From: Metridium senile
Taxonomy: Eukaryota > Cnidaria > Anthozoa > Actiniaria > Metridiidae
Direction: 5' to 3'
Assembly (NCBI GenBank): GCA_949775045.1
Contig: OX459097.1
Span: 5,721,685 to 5,785,684, forward strand
DNA length: 64,000 nucleotides
A program made the position numbers and the translations under genes. A model generated the notes under the pieces. The model was not told where the DNA came from and ran no database searches. It saw only the letters and a list, made by a program, of their open reading frames with translations. This document shows positions 22,774 through 35,896 of this stretch, piece after piece. Within the stretch, counting starts at the first letter, position 1. The number at the start of each line of letters is the position of its first letter.

Positions 22774-23232
22774 ACTAGTTTTTGTGCAAAAAAAATAATA
22801 ATAAAAACAAAAAAATGGAAACTAGCGAGTAAACTAGTATAGGCTGCGTCGGTGTTAGATATAAATGATAGGTGATATAATGAAATTTGTAACACCGTAA
22901 AAAATGTTGACTTAACTTTACTGACGTTTCGAGCTTTAGCCCTTCGTCGGAGTAAAAGAGTTAGACAGTCCGGGGAAGTCCCCTTTTTCAATGTTATTGT
23001 AAACACGAGCAATTCAGGGATTTGGTAGTCATGGTTACTTGGCCAGAAATCTAGCCATATTAGAACGGTCGCTGACTGGTTACAGGGGTACAGGAGTATA
23101 TTATGCTTTTTATTTTATATATTTGATATTTTTATTTTATCCAATTTGATGATTAATTTGCCAGTATTTGCCGGAATACTATTTGAGTAATCAACAATAT
23201 ATAGTCTATTTCACAAGGAATATTCACAAGGA

Positions 23233-23316
23233 GTCGCGGTGGCCGAGTGGTTAAGGCGTTGGACTTAAAATCCAATGGGATCAGTTCCCGCGCAGGTTCG
23301 AATCCTGCTCGCGACG
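23233..23316 (+). tRNA. tRNA-Leu (UAA), copy 14
   Basis: G7 consensus; duplicate of copy 11 with the same ATATCAAT marker. Confidence 0.95.
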
Positions 23317-23775
23317 ACTAGTTTTTGTGCAAAAAATATCAATAATAATAATAAAAAATGGAAACTAGCGAGTAAACTAGTATTGACTGCGTCGGTGTTA
23401 GATATAAATGATAGGTGATATAATGAAATTTGTAACACCGTAAAAAATGTTGACTTAACTTTACTGACGTTTCGAGCTTTAGCCCTTCGTCGGAGTAAAA
23501 GAGTTAGACAGTCCGGGGAAGTCCCCTTTTTCAATGTTATTGTAAACACGAGCAATTCAGGGATTTGGTAGTCATGGTTACTTGGCCAGAAATCTAGCCA
23601 TATTAGAACGGTCGCTGACTGGTTACAGGGGTACAGGGGTATATTATGCTTTTTATTTTATATATTTCATATTTTTATTTTATCCAATTTGATGATTAAT
23701 TTGCCAGCATTTGCCGGAATACTATTTGAGTAATCAACAATATATAGTCTATTTCACAAGGAATATTCACAAGGA

Positions 23776-23859
23776 GTCGCGGTGGCCGAGTGGTTAAGGC
23801 GTTGGACTTAAAATCCAATGGGATCAGTTCCCGCGCAGGTTCGAATCCTGCTCGCGACG
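23776..23859 (+). tRNA. tRNA-Leu (UAA), copy 15
   Basis: G7 consensus; the ATATCAAT marker follows here too, linking it to copies 11 and 14. Confidence 0.95.
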
Positions 23860-24272
23860 ACTAGTTTTTGTGCAAAAAATATCAATAATAATAATAAAAA
23901 ATGGAAACTAGCGAGTAAACTAGTATTGACTGCGTCGGTGTTAGATATAAATGATAGGTGATATAATGAAATTTGTAACACCGTAAAAAATGTTGACTTA
24001 ACTTTACTGACGTTTCGAGCTTTAGCCCTTCGTCGGAGTAAAAGAGTTAGACAGTCCGGGGAAGTCCCCTTTTTCAATGTTATTGTAAACACGAGCAATT
24101 CAGGGATTTGGTAGTCATGGTTACTTGGCCAGAAATCTAGCCATATTAGAACGGTCGCTGATTGGTTCATTCGGCAATGACGTCACATTTTGGGACTGTG
24201 TTCTAAAAATAGATATGACCTCATACACGGATCAACAATATATAGTCTATTTCACAAGGAATATTTCAAGTT

Positions 24273-24356
24273 GTCGCGATGGCCGAGTGGTTAAGGCGTT
24301 GGACTTAAAATCCAATGGGATCAGTTCCCGCGCAGGTTCGAATCCTGCTTGCGACG
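24273..24356 (+). tRNA. tRNA-Leu (UAA), copy 16
   Basis: A7 type with TTGCGAC in the 3' acceptor strand, changing one G-C pair to G-U. Confidence 0.93.
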
Positions 24357-24769
24357 ACTAGTTTTTGTGCAAAAAAAATAATAATAATAAAAAATAAATG
24401 GAAACTAGCGAGTAAACTAGTATAGGCTGCGTCGGTGGTAGATATAAATGATAGGTGATATAATGAAATTTGTAACACCGTAAAAAATGTTGACTTAACT
24501 TTACTGACGTTTCGAGCTTTAGCCCTTCGTCGGAGTAAAAGAGTTAGACAGTCCGGGGAAGTCCCCTTTTTCAATGTTATTGTAAACACGAGCAATTCAG
24601 GGATTTGGTAGTCATGGTTACTTGGCCAGAAATCTAGCCATATTAGAACGGTCGCTGATTGGTTCATTCGGCAATGACGTCACATTTTGGGACTGTGTTC
24701 TAAAAATAGATATGACCTCATACACGGATCAACAATATATAGTCTATTTCACAAGGAATATTTCAAGTT

Positions 24770-24853
24770 GTCGCGATGGCCGAGTGGTTAAGGCGTTGGA
24801 CTTAAAATCCAATGGGATCAGTTCCCGCGCAGGTTCGAATCCTGCTTGCGACG
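24770..24853 (+). tRNA. tRNA-Leu (UAA), copy 17
   Basis: A7 type with the same acceptor change as copy 16. The spacers also share GTCGGTGGTAGAT, so this is a recent 497-bp duplication. Confidence 0.93.
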
Positions 24854-25312
24854 ACTAGTTTTTGTGCAAAAAAAATAATAATAATAAAAAATAAATGGAA
24901 ACTAGCGAGTAAACTAGTATAGGCTGCGTCGGTGGTAGATATAAATGATAGGTGATATAATGAAATTTGTAACACCGTAAAAAATGTTGACTTAACTTTA
25001 CTGACGTTTCGAGCTTTAGCCCTTCGTCGGAGTAAAAGAGTTAGACAGTCCGGGGAAGTCCCCTTTTTCAATGTTATTGTAAACACGAGCAATTCAGGGA
25101 TTTGGTAGTCATGGTTACTTGGCCAGAAATCTAGCCATATTAGAACGGTCGCTGACTGGTTACAGGGGTACAGGGGTATATTATGCTTTTTATTTTATAT
25201 ATTTGATATTTTTATTTTATCCAATTTGATGATTAATTTGACAGCATTTGCCGGAATACTATTTGAGTAATCAACAATATATAGTCTATTTCACAAGGAA
25301 TATTCACAAGGA

Positions 25313-25396
25313 GTCGCGGTGGCCGAGTGGTTAAGGCGTTGGACTTAAAATCCAATGGGATCAGTTCCCGCGCAGGTTCGAATCCTGCTCGCGACG
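25313..25396 (+). tRNA. tRNA-Leu (UAA), copy 18
   Basis: G7 consensus; starts the 1,044-bp two-unit (G7 + A7) repeat. Confidence 0.95.
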
Positions 25397-25809
25397 ACTA
25401 GTTTTTGTGCAAAAAAAATAATAATAAAAACAAAAAAATGGAAACTAGCGAGTAAACTAGTATAGGCTGCGTCGGTGTTAGATATAAATGATAGGTGATA
25501 TAATGAAATTTGTAACACCGTAAAAAATGTTGACTTAACTTTACTGACGTTTCGAGCTTTAGCCCTTCGTCGGAGTAAAAGAGTTAGACAGTCCGGGGAA
25601 GTCCCCTTTTTCAATGTTATTGTAAACACGAGCAATTCAGGGATTTTGTAGTCATGGTTACTTGGCCAGAAATCTAGCCATATTAGAACGGTCGCTGATT
25701 GGTTCATTCGGCAATGACGTCACATTTTGGGACTGTGTTCTAAAAATAGATATGACCTCATACACGGATCAACAATATATAGTCTATTTCACAAGGAATA
25801 TTTCAAGTT

Positions 25810-25893
25810 GTCGCGATGGCCGAGTGGTTAAGGCGTTGGACTTAAAATCCAATGGGATCAGTTCCCGCGCAGGTTCGAATCCTGCTCGCGACG
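25810..25893 (+). tRNA. tRNA-Leu (UAA), copy 19
   Basis: A7 consensus. The following spacer has an extra TAGC in the hammerhead-like hairpin (TTTAGCTAGCCC). Confidence 0.95.
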
Positions 25894-26356
25894 ACTAGTT
25901 TTTGTGCAAAAAAAATAATAATAATAATAAATAAATGGAAACTAGCGAGTAAACTAGTATAGGCTGCGTCGGTGTTAGATATAAATGATAGGTGATATAA
26001 TGAAATTTGTAACACCGTAAAAAATGTTGACTTAACTTTACTGACGTTTCGAGCTTTAGCTAGCCCTTCGTCGGAGTAAAAGAGTTAGACAGTCCGGGGA
26101 AGTCCCCTTTTTCAATGTTATTGTAAACACGAGCAATTCAGGGATTTGGTAGTCATGGTTACTTGGCCAGAAATCTAGCCATATTAGAACGGTCGCTGAC
26201 TGGTTACAGGGGTACAGGGGTATATTATGCTTTTTATTTTATATATTTGATATTTTTATTTTATCCAATTTGATGATTAATTTGACAGCATTTGCCGGAA
26301 TACTATTTGAGTAATCAACAATATATAGTCTATTTCACAAGGAATATTCACAAGGA

Positions 26357-26440
26357 GTCGCGGTGGCCGAGTGGTTAAGGCGTTGGACTTAAAATCCAAT
26401 GGGATCAGTTCCCGCGCAGGTTCGAATCCTGCTCGCGACG
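26357..26440 (+). tRNA. tRNA-Leu (UAA), copy 20
   Basis: G7 consensus; 1,044 bp after copy 18. Confidence 0.95.
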
Positions 26441-26853
26441 ACTAGTTTTTGTGCAAAAAAAATTATAATGATAAAAAATAAATGGAAACTAGCGAGTAAA
26501 CTAGTATAGGCTGCGTCGGTGTTAGATATAAATGATAGGTGATATAATGAAATTTGTAACACCGTAAAAAATGTTGACTTAACTTTACTGACGTTTCGAG
26601 CTTTAGCCCTTCGTCGGAGTAAAAGAGTTAGACAGTCCGGGGAAGTCCCCTTTTTCAATGTTATTGTAAACACGAGCAATTCAGGGATTTTGTAGTCATG
26701 GTTACTTGGCCAGAAATCTAGCCATATTAGAACGGTCGCTGATTGGTTCATTCGGCAATGACGTCACATTTTGGGACTGTGTTCTAAAAATAGATATGAC
26801 CTCATACACGGATCAACAATATATAGTCTATTTCACAAGGAATATTTCAAGTT

Positions 26854-26937
26854 GTCGCGATGGCCGAGTGGTTAAGGCGTTGGACTTAAAATCCAATGGG
26901 ATCAGTTCCCGCGCAGGTTCGAATCCTGCTCGCGACG
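26854..26937 (+). tRNA. tRNA-Leu (UAA), copy 21
   Basis: A7 consensus; 1,044 bp after copy 19 and with the same TAGC insertion downstream. Confidence 0.95.
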
Positions 26938-27400
26938 ACTAGTTTTTGTGCAAAAAAAATAATAATAATAATAAATAAATGGAAACTAGCGAGTAAACTA
27001 GTATAGGCTGCGTCGGTGGTAGATATAAATGATAGGTGATATAATGAAATTTGTAACACCGTAAAAAATGTTGACTTAACTTTACTGACGTTTCGAGCTT
27101 TAGCTAGCCCTTCGTCGGAGTAAAAGAGTTAGACAGTCCGGGGAAGTCCCCTTTTTCAATGTTATTGTAAACACGAGCAATTCAGGGATTTGGTAGTCAT
27201 GGTTACTTGGCCAGAAATCTAGCCATATTAGAACGGTCGCTGATTGGTTACAGGGGTACAGGAGTATATTATGCTTTTTATTTGATATATTTGATATTTT
27301 TATTTTATCCAATTTGATGATTAATTTGCCAGTATTTGCCGGAATACTATTTGAGTAATCAACAATATATAGTCTATTTCACAAGGAATATTCACAAGGA

Positions 27401-27484
27401 GTCGCGGTGGCCGAGTGGTTAAGGCGTTGGACTTAAAATCCAATGGGATCAGTTCCCTCGCAGGTTCGAATCCTGCTCGCGACG
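27401..27484 (+). tRNA. tRNA-Leu (UAA), copy 22
   Basis: G7 type with CCCTCG for CCCGCG at the end of the variable arm, outside the stems. Confidence 0.93.
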
Positions 27485-27897
27485 ACTAGTTTTTGTGCAA
27501 AAAATAATAATAATAATAATAAAAAATGGAAACTAGCGAGTAAACTAGTATTGACTGCGTCGGTGTTAGATATAAATGATAGGTGATATAATGAAATTTG
27601 TAACACCGTAAAAAATGTTGACTTAACTTTACTGACGTTTCGAGCTTTAGCCCTTCGTCGGAGTAAAAGAGTTAGACAGTCCGGGGAAGTCCCCTTTTTC
27701 AATGTTATTGTAAACACGAGCAATTCAGGGATTTGGTAGTCATGGTTACTTGGCCAGAAATCTAGCCATATTAGAACGGTCGCTGATTGGTTCATTCGGC
27801 AATGACGTCACATTTTGGGACTGTGTTCTAAAAATAGATATGACCTCATACACGGATCAACAATATATAGTCTATTTCACAAGGAATATTTCAAGTT

Positions 27898-27981
27898 GTC
27901 GCGATGGCCGAGTGGTTAAGGCGTTGGACTTAAAATCCAATGGGATCAGTTCCCGCGCAGGTTCGAATCCTGCTCGCGACG
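27898..27981 (+). tRNA. tRNA-Leu (UAA), copy 23
   Basis: A7 consensus with CRE module; the spacer has the GTGGTAGAT variant of copies 16 and 17. Confidence 0.95.
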
Positions 27982-28440
27982 ACTAGTTTTTGTGCAAAAA
28001 AAATAATAATAATAAAAAATAAATGGAAACTAGCGAGTAAACTAGTATAGGCTGCGTCGGTGGTAGATATAAATGATAGGTGATATAATGAAATTTGTAA
28101 CACCGTAAAAAATGTTGACTTAACTTTACTGACGTTTCGAGCTTTAGCCCTTCGTCGGAGTAAAAGAGTTAGACAGTCCGGGGAAGTCCCCTTTTTCAAT
28201 GTTATTGTAAACACGAGCAATTCAGGGATTTGGTAGTCATGGTTACTTGGCCAGAAATCTAGCCATATTAGAACGGTCGCTGACTGGTTACAGGGGTACA
28301 GGGGTATATTATGCTTTTTATTTTATATATTTGATATTTTTATTTTATCCAATTTGATGATTAATTTGCCAGCATTTGCCGGAATACTATTTGAGTAATC
28401 AACAATATATAGTCTACTTCACAAGGAATATTCACAAGGA

Positions 28441-28524
28441 GTCGCGGTGGCCGAGTGGTTAAGGCGTTGGACTTAAAATCCAATGGGATCAGTTCCCGCG
28501 CAGGTTCGAATCCTGCTCGCGACG
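28441..28524 (+). tRNA. tRNA-Leu (UAA), copy 24
   Basis: G7 consensus; upstream reads AGTCTACTTC in place of AGTCTATTTC. Confidence 0.95.
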
Positions 28525-28937
28525 ACTAGTTTTTGTGCAAAAATAATAATAATAAAAACAAAAAAATGGAAACTAGCGAGTAAACTAGTATAGGCTGCGT
28601 CGGTGTTAGATATAAATGATAGGTGATATAATGAAATTTGTAACACCGTAAAAAATGTTGACTTAACTTTACTGACGTTTCGAGCTTTAGCCCTTCGTCG
28701 GAGTAAAAGAGTTAGACAGTCCGGGGAAGTCCCCTTTTCCAATGTTATTGTAAACACGAGCAATTCAGGGATTTGGTAGTCATGGTTACTTGGCCAGAAA
28801 TCTAGCCATATTAGAACGGTCGCTGATTGGTTCATTCGGCAATGACGTCACATTTTGGGACTGTGTTCTAAAAATAGATATGACCTCATACACGGATCAA
28901 CAATATATAGTCTATTTCACAAGGAATATTTCAAGTT

Positions 28938-29021
28938 GTCGCGATGGCCAAGTGGTTAAGGCGTTGGACTTAAAATCCAATGGGATCAGTTCCCGCGCAG
29001 GTTCGAATCCTGCTCGCGACG
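28938..29021 (+). tRNA. tRNA-Leu (UAA), copy 25
   Basis: A7 type with GGCCAAGTGG (G13 to A) in the A box and D-arm. Position 13 faces A22 and is not paired, so folding should be unaffected. Confidence 0.94.
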
Positions 29022-29479
29022 ACTAGTTTTTGTGCAAAAAAAATTATAATAATAAAAAATAAATGGAAACTAGCGAGTAAACTAGTATAGGCTGCGTCGG
29101 TGTTAGATATAAATGATAGGTGATATAATGAAATTTGTAATACCGTAAAAATTGTTGACTTAACTTTACTGACGTTTCGAGCTTTAGCCCTTCGTCGGAG
29201 TAAAAGAGTTAGACAGTCCGGGGAAGTCCCCTTTTTCAATGTTATTGTAAACACGAGCAATTCAGGGATTTGGTAGTCATGGTTACTTGGCCAGAAATCT
29301 AGCCATATTAGAACGGTCGCTGACTGGTTACAGGGGTACAGGGGTATATTATGCTTTTTATTTTATATATTTGATATTTTTATTTTATCCAATTTGATGA
29401 TTAATTTGCCAGCATTTGCGGAATACTATTTGAGTAATCAACAATATATAGTCTATTTCACAAGGAATATTCACAAGGA

Positions 29480-29563
29480 GTCGCGGTGGCCGAGTGGTTA
29501 AGGCGTTGGACTTAAAATCCAATGGGATCAGTTCCCGCGCAGGTTCGAATCCTGCTCGCGACG
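29480..29563 (+). tRNA. tRNA-Leu (UAA), copy 26
   Basis: G7 consensus; the upstream module lacks one C (CATTTGCGGAATAC), a marker shared with copy 27. Confidence 0.95.
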
Positions 29564-30021
29564 ACTAGTTTTTGTGCAAAAAAAATAATAATAAAAACAA
29601 AAAAATGGAAACTAGCGAGTAAACTAGTATAGGCTGCGTCGGTGTTAGATATAAATGATAGGTGATATAATGAAATTTGTAATACCGTAAAAATTGTTGA
29701 CTTAACTTTACTGACGTTTCGAGCTTTAGCCCTTCGTCGGAGTAAAAGAGTTAGACAGTCCGGGGAAGTCCCCTTTTTCAATGTTATTGTAAACACGAGC
29801 AATTCAGGGATTTGGTAGTCATGGTTACTTGGCCAGAAATCTAGCCATATTAGAACGGTCGCTGACTGGTTACAGGGGTACAGGGGTATATTATGCTTTT
29901 TATTTTATATATTTGATATTTTTATTTTATCCAATTTGATGATTAATTTGCCAGCATTTGCGGAATACTATTTGAGTAATCAACAATATATAGTCTATTT
30001 CACAAGGAATATTCACAAGGA

Positions 30022-30105
30022 GTCGCGGTGGCCGAGTGGTTAAGGCGTTGGACTTAAAATCCAATGGGATCAGTTCCCGCGCAGGTTCGAATCCTGCTCG
30101 CGACG
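30022..30105 (+). tRNA. tRNA-Leu (UAA), copy 27
   Basis: G7 consensus; same CATTTGCGGAATAC marker as copy 26, 542 bp on. Confidence 0.95.
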
Positions 30106-30518
30106 ACTAGTTTTTGTGCAAAAAAAATAATAATAAAAACAAAAAAATGGAAACTAGCGAGTAAACTAGTATAGGCTGCGTCGGTGTTAGATATAAATGA
30201 TAGGTGATATAATGAAATTTGTAACACCGTAAAAAATGTTGACTTAACTTTACTGACGTTTCGAGCTTTAGCCCTTCGTCGGAGTAAAAGAGTTAGACAG
30301 TCCGGGGAAGTCCCCTTTTTCAATGTTATTGTAAACACGAGCAATTCAGGGATTTGGTAGTCATGGTTACTTGGCCAGAAATCTAGCCATATTAGAACGG
30401 TCGCTGATTGGTTCATTCGGCAATGACGTCACATTTTGGGACTGTGTTCTAAAAATAGATATGACCTCATACACGGATCAACAATATATAGTCTATTTCA
30501 CAAGGAATATTTCAAGTT

Positions 30519-30602
30519 GTCGCGATGGCCGAGTGGTTAAGGCGTTGGACTTAAAATCCAATGGGATCAGTTCCCGCGCAGGTTCGAATCCTGCTCGCGA
30601 CG
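30519..30602 (+). tRNA. tRNA-Leu (UAA), copy 28
   Basis: A7 consensus with CRE module. Confidence 0.95.
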
Positions 30603-31061
30603 ACTAGTTTTTGTGCAAAAATAATAATAATAATAATAAATAAATGGAAACTAGCGAGTAAACTAGTATAGGCTGCGTCGGTGGTAGATATAAATGATAG
30701 GTGATATAATGAAATTTGTAATACCGTAAAAATTGTTGACTTAACTTTACTGACGTTTCGAGCTTTAGCCCTTCGTCGGAGTAAAAGAGTTAGACAGTCC
30801 GGGGAAGTCCCCTTTTCCAATGTTATTGTAAACACGAGCAATTCAGGGATTTGGTAGTCATGGTTACTTGGCCAGAAATCTAGCCATATTAGAACGGTCG
30901 CTGACTGGTTACAGGGGTACAGGAGTATATTATGCTTTTTATTTTATATATTTGATATTTTTATTTTATCCAATTTGATGATTAATTTGCCAGTATTTGC
31001 CGGAATACTATTTGAGTAATCAACAATATATAGTCTATTTCACAAGGAATATTCACAAGGA

Positions 31062-31145
31062 GTCGCGGTGGCCGAGTGGTTAAGGCGTTGGACTTAAAAT
31101 CCAATGGGATCAGTTCCCGCGCAGGTTCGAATCCTGCTCGCGACG
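31062..31145 (+). tRNA. tRNA-Leu (UAA), copy 29
   Basis: G7 consensus; followed by the longest (AAT)n tract noticed in the array. Confidence 0.95.
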
Positions 31146-31562
31146 ACTAGTTTTTGTGCAAAAAATAATAATAATAATAATAATAAATAAATGGAAACTA
31201 GCGAGTAAACTAGTATAGGCTGCGTCGGTGTTAGATATAAATGATAGGTGATATAATGAAATTTGTAATACCGTAAAAATTGTTGACTTAACTTTACTGA
31301 CGTTTCGAGCTTTAGCCCTTCGTCGGAGTAAAAGAGTTAGACAGTCCGGGGAAGTCCCCTTTTTCAATGTTATTGTAAACACGAGCAATTCAGGGATTTG
31401 GTAGTCATGGTTACTTGGCCAGAAATCTAGCCATATTAGAACGGTCGCTGATTGGTTCATTCGGCAATGACGTCACATTTTGGGACTGTGTTCTAAAAAT
31501 AGATATGACCTCATACACGGATCAACAATATATAGTCTATTTCACAAGGAATATTTCAAGTT

Positions 31563-31646
31563 GTCGCGATGGCCGAGTGGTTAAGGCGTTGGACTTAAAA
31601 TCCAATGGGATCAGTTCCCGCGCAGGTTCGAATCCTGCTCGCGACG
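31563..31646 (+). tRNA. tRNA-Leu (UAA), copy 30
   Basis: A7 consensus with CRE module. Confidence 0.95.
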
Positions 31647-32103
31647 ACTAGTTTTTGTGCAAAAAAAAATAATAATAAAAAATAAATGGAAACTAGCGAG
31701 TAAACTAGTATAGGCTGCGTCGGTGTTAGATATAAATGATAGGTGATATAATGAAATTTGTAATACCGTAAAAATTGTTGACTTAACTTTACTGACGTTT
31801 CGAGCTTTAGCCCTTCGTCGGAGTAAAAGAGTTAGACAGTCCGGGGAAGTCCCCTTTTTCAATGTTATTGTAAACACGAGCAATTCAGGGATTTGGTAGT
31901 CATGGTTACTTGGCCAGAAATCTAGCCATATTAGAACGGTCGCTGACTGGTTACAGGGGTACAGGGGTATATTATGCTTTTTATTTTATATATTTGATAT
32001 TTTTATTTTATCCAATTTGATGATTAATTTGCCAGCATTTGCCGGAATACTATTTGAGTAATCAACAATATATAGTCTACATCACAAGGAATATTCACAA
32101 GGA

Positions 32104-32187
32104 GTCGCGGTGGCCGAGTGGTTAAGGCGTTGGACTTAAAATCCAATGGGATCAGTTCCCGCGCAGGTTCGAATCCTGCTCGCGACG
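32104..32187 (+). tRNA. tRNA-Leu (UAA), copy 31
   Basis: G7 consensus; upstream AGTCTACATC variant. Confidence 0.95.
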
Positions 32188-32600
32188 ACTAGTTTTTGTG
32201 CAAAAAAAATAATAATAAAAACAAAAAAATGGAAACTAGCGAGTAAACTAGTATAGGCTGCGTCGGTGTTAGATATAAATGATAGGTGATATAATGAAAT
32301 TTGTAACACCGTAAAAAATGTTGACTTAACTTTACTGACGTTTCGAGCTTTAGCCCTTCGTCGGAGTAAAAGAGTTAGACAGTCCGGGGAAGTCCCCTTT
32401 TTCAATGTTATTGTAAACACGAGCAATTCAGGGATTTGGTAGTCATGGTTACTTGGCCAGAAATCTAGCCATATTAGAACGGTCGCTGATTGGTTCATTC
32501 GGCAATGACGTCACATTTTGGGACTGTGTTCTAAAAATAGATATGACCTCATACACGGATCAACAATATATAGTCTATTTCACAAGGAATATTTCAAGTT

Positions 32601-32684
32601 GTCGCGATGGCCAAGTGGTTAAGGCGTTGGACTTAAAATCCAATGGGATCAGTTCCCGCGCAGGTTCGAATCCTGCTCGCGACG
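32601..32684 (+). tRNA. tRNA-Leu (UAA), copy 32
   Basis: A7 type with the G13 to A change of copy 25. Confidence 0.94.
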
Positions 32685-33143
32685 ACTAGTTTTTGTGCAA
32701 AAAAAATTATAATAATAAAAAATAAATGGAAACTAGCGAGTAAACTAGTATAGGCTGCGTCGGTGTTAGATATAAATGATAGGTGATATAATGAAATTTG
32801 TAATACCGTAAAAATTGTTGACTTAACTTTACTGACGTTTCGAGCTTTAGCCCTTCGTCGGAGTAAAAGAGTTAGACAGTCCGGGGAAGTCCCCTTTTCC
32901 AATGTTATTGTAAACACGAGCAATTCAGGGATTTGGTAGTCATGGTTACTTGGCCAGAAATCTAGCCATATTAGAACGGTCGCTGACTGGTTACAGGGGT
33001 ACAGGGGTATATTATGCTTTTTATTTTATATATTTTATATTTTTATTTTATCCAATTTGATGATTAATTTGACAGCATTTGCCGGAATACTATTTGAGTA
33101 ATCAACAATATATAGTCTATTTCACAAGGAATATTCACAAGGA

Positions 33144-33227
33144 GTCGCGGTGGCCGAGTGGTTAAGGCGTTGGACTTAAAATCCAATGGGATCAGTTCCC
33201 GCGCAGGTTCGAATCCTGCTCGCGACG
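33144..33227 (+). tRNA. tRNA-Leu (UAA), copy 33
   Basis: G7 consensus; upstream TATATTTTATATTTTT variant shared with copy 34. Confidence 0.95.
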
Positions 33228-33686
33228 ACTAGTTTTTGTGCAAAAAAAATTATAATAATAAAAAATAAATGGAAACTAGCGAGTAAACTAGTATAGGCTG
33301 CGTCGGTGTTAGATATAAATGATAGGTGATATAATGAAATTTGTAATACCGTAAAAATTGTTGACTTAACTTTACTGACGTTTCGAGCTTTAGCCCTTCG
33401 TCGGAGTAAAAGAGTTAGACAGTCCGGGGAAGTCCCCTTTTTCAATGTTATTGTAAACACGAGCAATTCAGGGATTTGGTAGTCATGGTTACTTGGCCAG
33501 AAATCTAGCCATATTAGAACGGTCGCTGACTGGTTACAGGGGTACAGGGGTATATTATGCTTTTTATTTTATATATTTTATATTTTTATTTTATCCAATT
33601 TGATGATTAATTTGACAGCATTTGCCGGAATACTATTTGAGTAATCAACAATATATAGTCTATTTCACAAGGAATATTCACAAGGA

Positions 33687-33770
33687 GTCGCGGTGGCCGA
33701 GTGGTTAAGGCGTTGGACTTAAAATCCAATGGGATCAGTTCCCGCGCAGGTTCGAATCCTGCTCGCGACG
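33687..33770 (+). tRNA. tRNA-Leu (UAA), copy 34
   Basis: G7 consensus; first of three 543-bp units whose spacer reads CTAGCGTGTAAAC. Confidence 0.95.
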
Positions 33771-34229
33771 ACTAGTTTTTGTGCAAAAAAAATAATAATA
33801 AAAACAAAAAAATGGAAACTAGCGTGTAAACTAGTATAGGCTGCGTCGGTGTTAGATATAAATGATAGGTGATATAATGAAATTTGTAACACCGTAAAAA
33901 ATGTTGACTTAACTTTACTGACGTTTCGAGCTTTAGCCCTTCGTCGGAGTAAAAGAGTTAGACAGTCCGGGGAAGTCCCCTTTTTCAATGTTATTGTAAA
34001 CACGAGCAATTCAGGGATTTGGTAGTCATGGTTACTTGGCCAGAAATCTAGCCATATTAGAACGGTCGCTGACTGGTTACAGGGGTACAGGGGTATATTA
34101 TGCTTTTTATTTTATATATTTGATATTTTTATTTTATCCAATTTGATGATTAATTTGCCAGCATTTGCCGGAATACTATTTGAGTAATCAACAATATATA
34201 GTCTATTTCACAAGGAATATTCACAAGGA

Positions 34230-34313
34230 GTCGCGGTGGCCGAGTGGTTAAGGCGTTGGACTTAAAATCCAATGGGATCAGTTCCCGCGCAGGTTCGAAT
34301 CCTGCTCGCGACG
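34230..34313 (+). tRNA. tRNA-Leu (UAA), copy 35
   Basis: G7 consensus; second CTAGCGTGTAAAC unit. Confidence 0.95.
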
Positions 34314-34772
34314 ACTAGTTTTTGTGCAAAAAAAATAATAATAAAAACAAAAAAATGGAAACTAGCGTGTAAACTAGTATAGGCTGCGTCGGTGTTAGAT
34401 ATAAATGATAGGTGATATAATGAAATTTGTAACACCGTAAAAAATGTTGACTTAACTTTACTGACGTTTCGAGCTTTAGCCCTTCGTCGGAGTAAAAGAG
34501 TTAGACAGTCCGGGGAAGTCCCCTTTTTCAATGTTATTGTAAACACGAGCAATTCAGGGATTTGGTAGTCATGGTTACTTGGCCAGAAATCTAGCCATAT
34601 TAGAACGGTCGCTGACTGGTTACAGGGGTACAGGGGTATATTATGCTTTTTATTTTATATATTTGATATTTTTATTTTATCCAATTTGATGATTAATTTG
34701 CCAGCATTTGCCGGAATACTATTTGAGTAATCAACAATATATAGTCTATTTCACAAGGAATATTCACAAGGA

Positions 34773-34856
34773 GTCGCGGTGGCCGAGTGGTTAAGGCGTT
34801 GGACTTAAAATCCAATGGGATCAGTTCCCGCGCAGGTTCGAATCCTGCTCGCGACG
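34773..34856 (+). tRNA. tRNA-Leu (UAA), copy 36
   Basis: G7 consensus; third CTAGCGTGTAAAC unit. Confidence 0.95.
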
Positions 34857-35269
34857 ACTAGTTTTTGTGCAAAAAAAATAATAATAAAAACAAAAAAATG
34901 GAAACTAGCGTGTAAACTAGTATAGGCTGCGTCGGTGTTAGATATAAATGATAGGTGATATAATGAAATTTGTAACACCGTAAAAAATGTTGACTTAACT
35001 TTACTGACGTTTCGAGCTTTAGCCCTTCGTCGGAGTAAAAGAGTTAGACAGTCCGGGGAAGTCCCCTTTTTCAATGTTATTGTAAACACGAGCAATTCAG
35101 GGATTTGGTAGTCATGGTTACTTGGCCAGAAATCTAGCCATATTAGAACGGTCGCTGATTGGTTCATTCGGCAATGACGTCACATTTTGGGACTGTGTTC
35201 TAAAAATAGATATGACCTCATACACGGATCAACAATATATAGTCTATTTCACAAGGAATATTTCAAGTT

Positions 35270-35353
35270 GTCGCGATGGCCAAGTGGTTAAGGCGTTGGA
35301 CTTAAAATCCAATGGGATCAGTTCCCGCGCAGGTTCGAATCCTGCTCGCGACG
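35270..35353 (+). tRNA. tRNA-Leu (UAA), copy 37
   Basis: A7 type with the G13 to A change. Confidence 0.94.
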
Positions 35354-35812
35354 ACTAGTTTTTGTGCAAAAATAATAATAATAATAAAAAATAAATGGAA
35401 ACTAGCGAGTAAACTAGTATAGGCTGCGTCGGTGTTAGATATAAATGATAGGTGATATAATGAAATTTGTAATACCGTAAAAATTGTTGACTTAACTTTA
35501 CTGACGTTTCGAGCTTTAGCCCTTCGTCGGAGTAAAAGAGTTAGACAGTCCGGGGAAGTCCCCTTTTCCAATGTTATTGTAAACACGAGCAATTCAGGGA
35601 TTTGGTAGTCATGGTTACTTGGCCAGAAATCTAGCCATATTAGAACGGTCGCTGACTGGTTACAGGGGTACAGGGGTATATTATGCTTTTTATTTTATAT
35701 ATTTGATATTTTTATTTTATCCAATTTGATGATTAATTTGACAGCATTTGCCGGAATACTATTTGAGTAATCAACAATATATAGTCTATTTCACAAGGAA
35801 TATTCACAAGGA

Positions 35813-35896
35813 GTCGCGGTGGCCGAGTGGTTAAGGCGTTGGACTTAAAATCCAATGGGATCAGTTCCCGCGCAGGTTCGAATCCTGCTCGCGACG
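35813..35896 (+). tRNA. tRNA-Leu (UAA), copy 38
   Basis: G7 consensus; B-type module. Confidence 0.95.
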
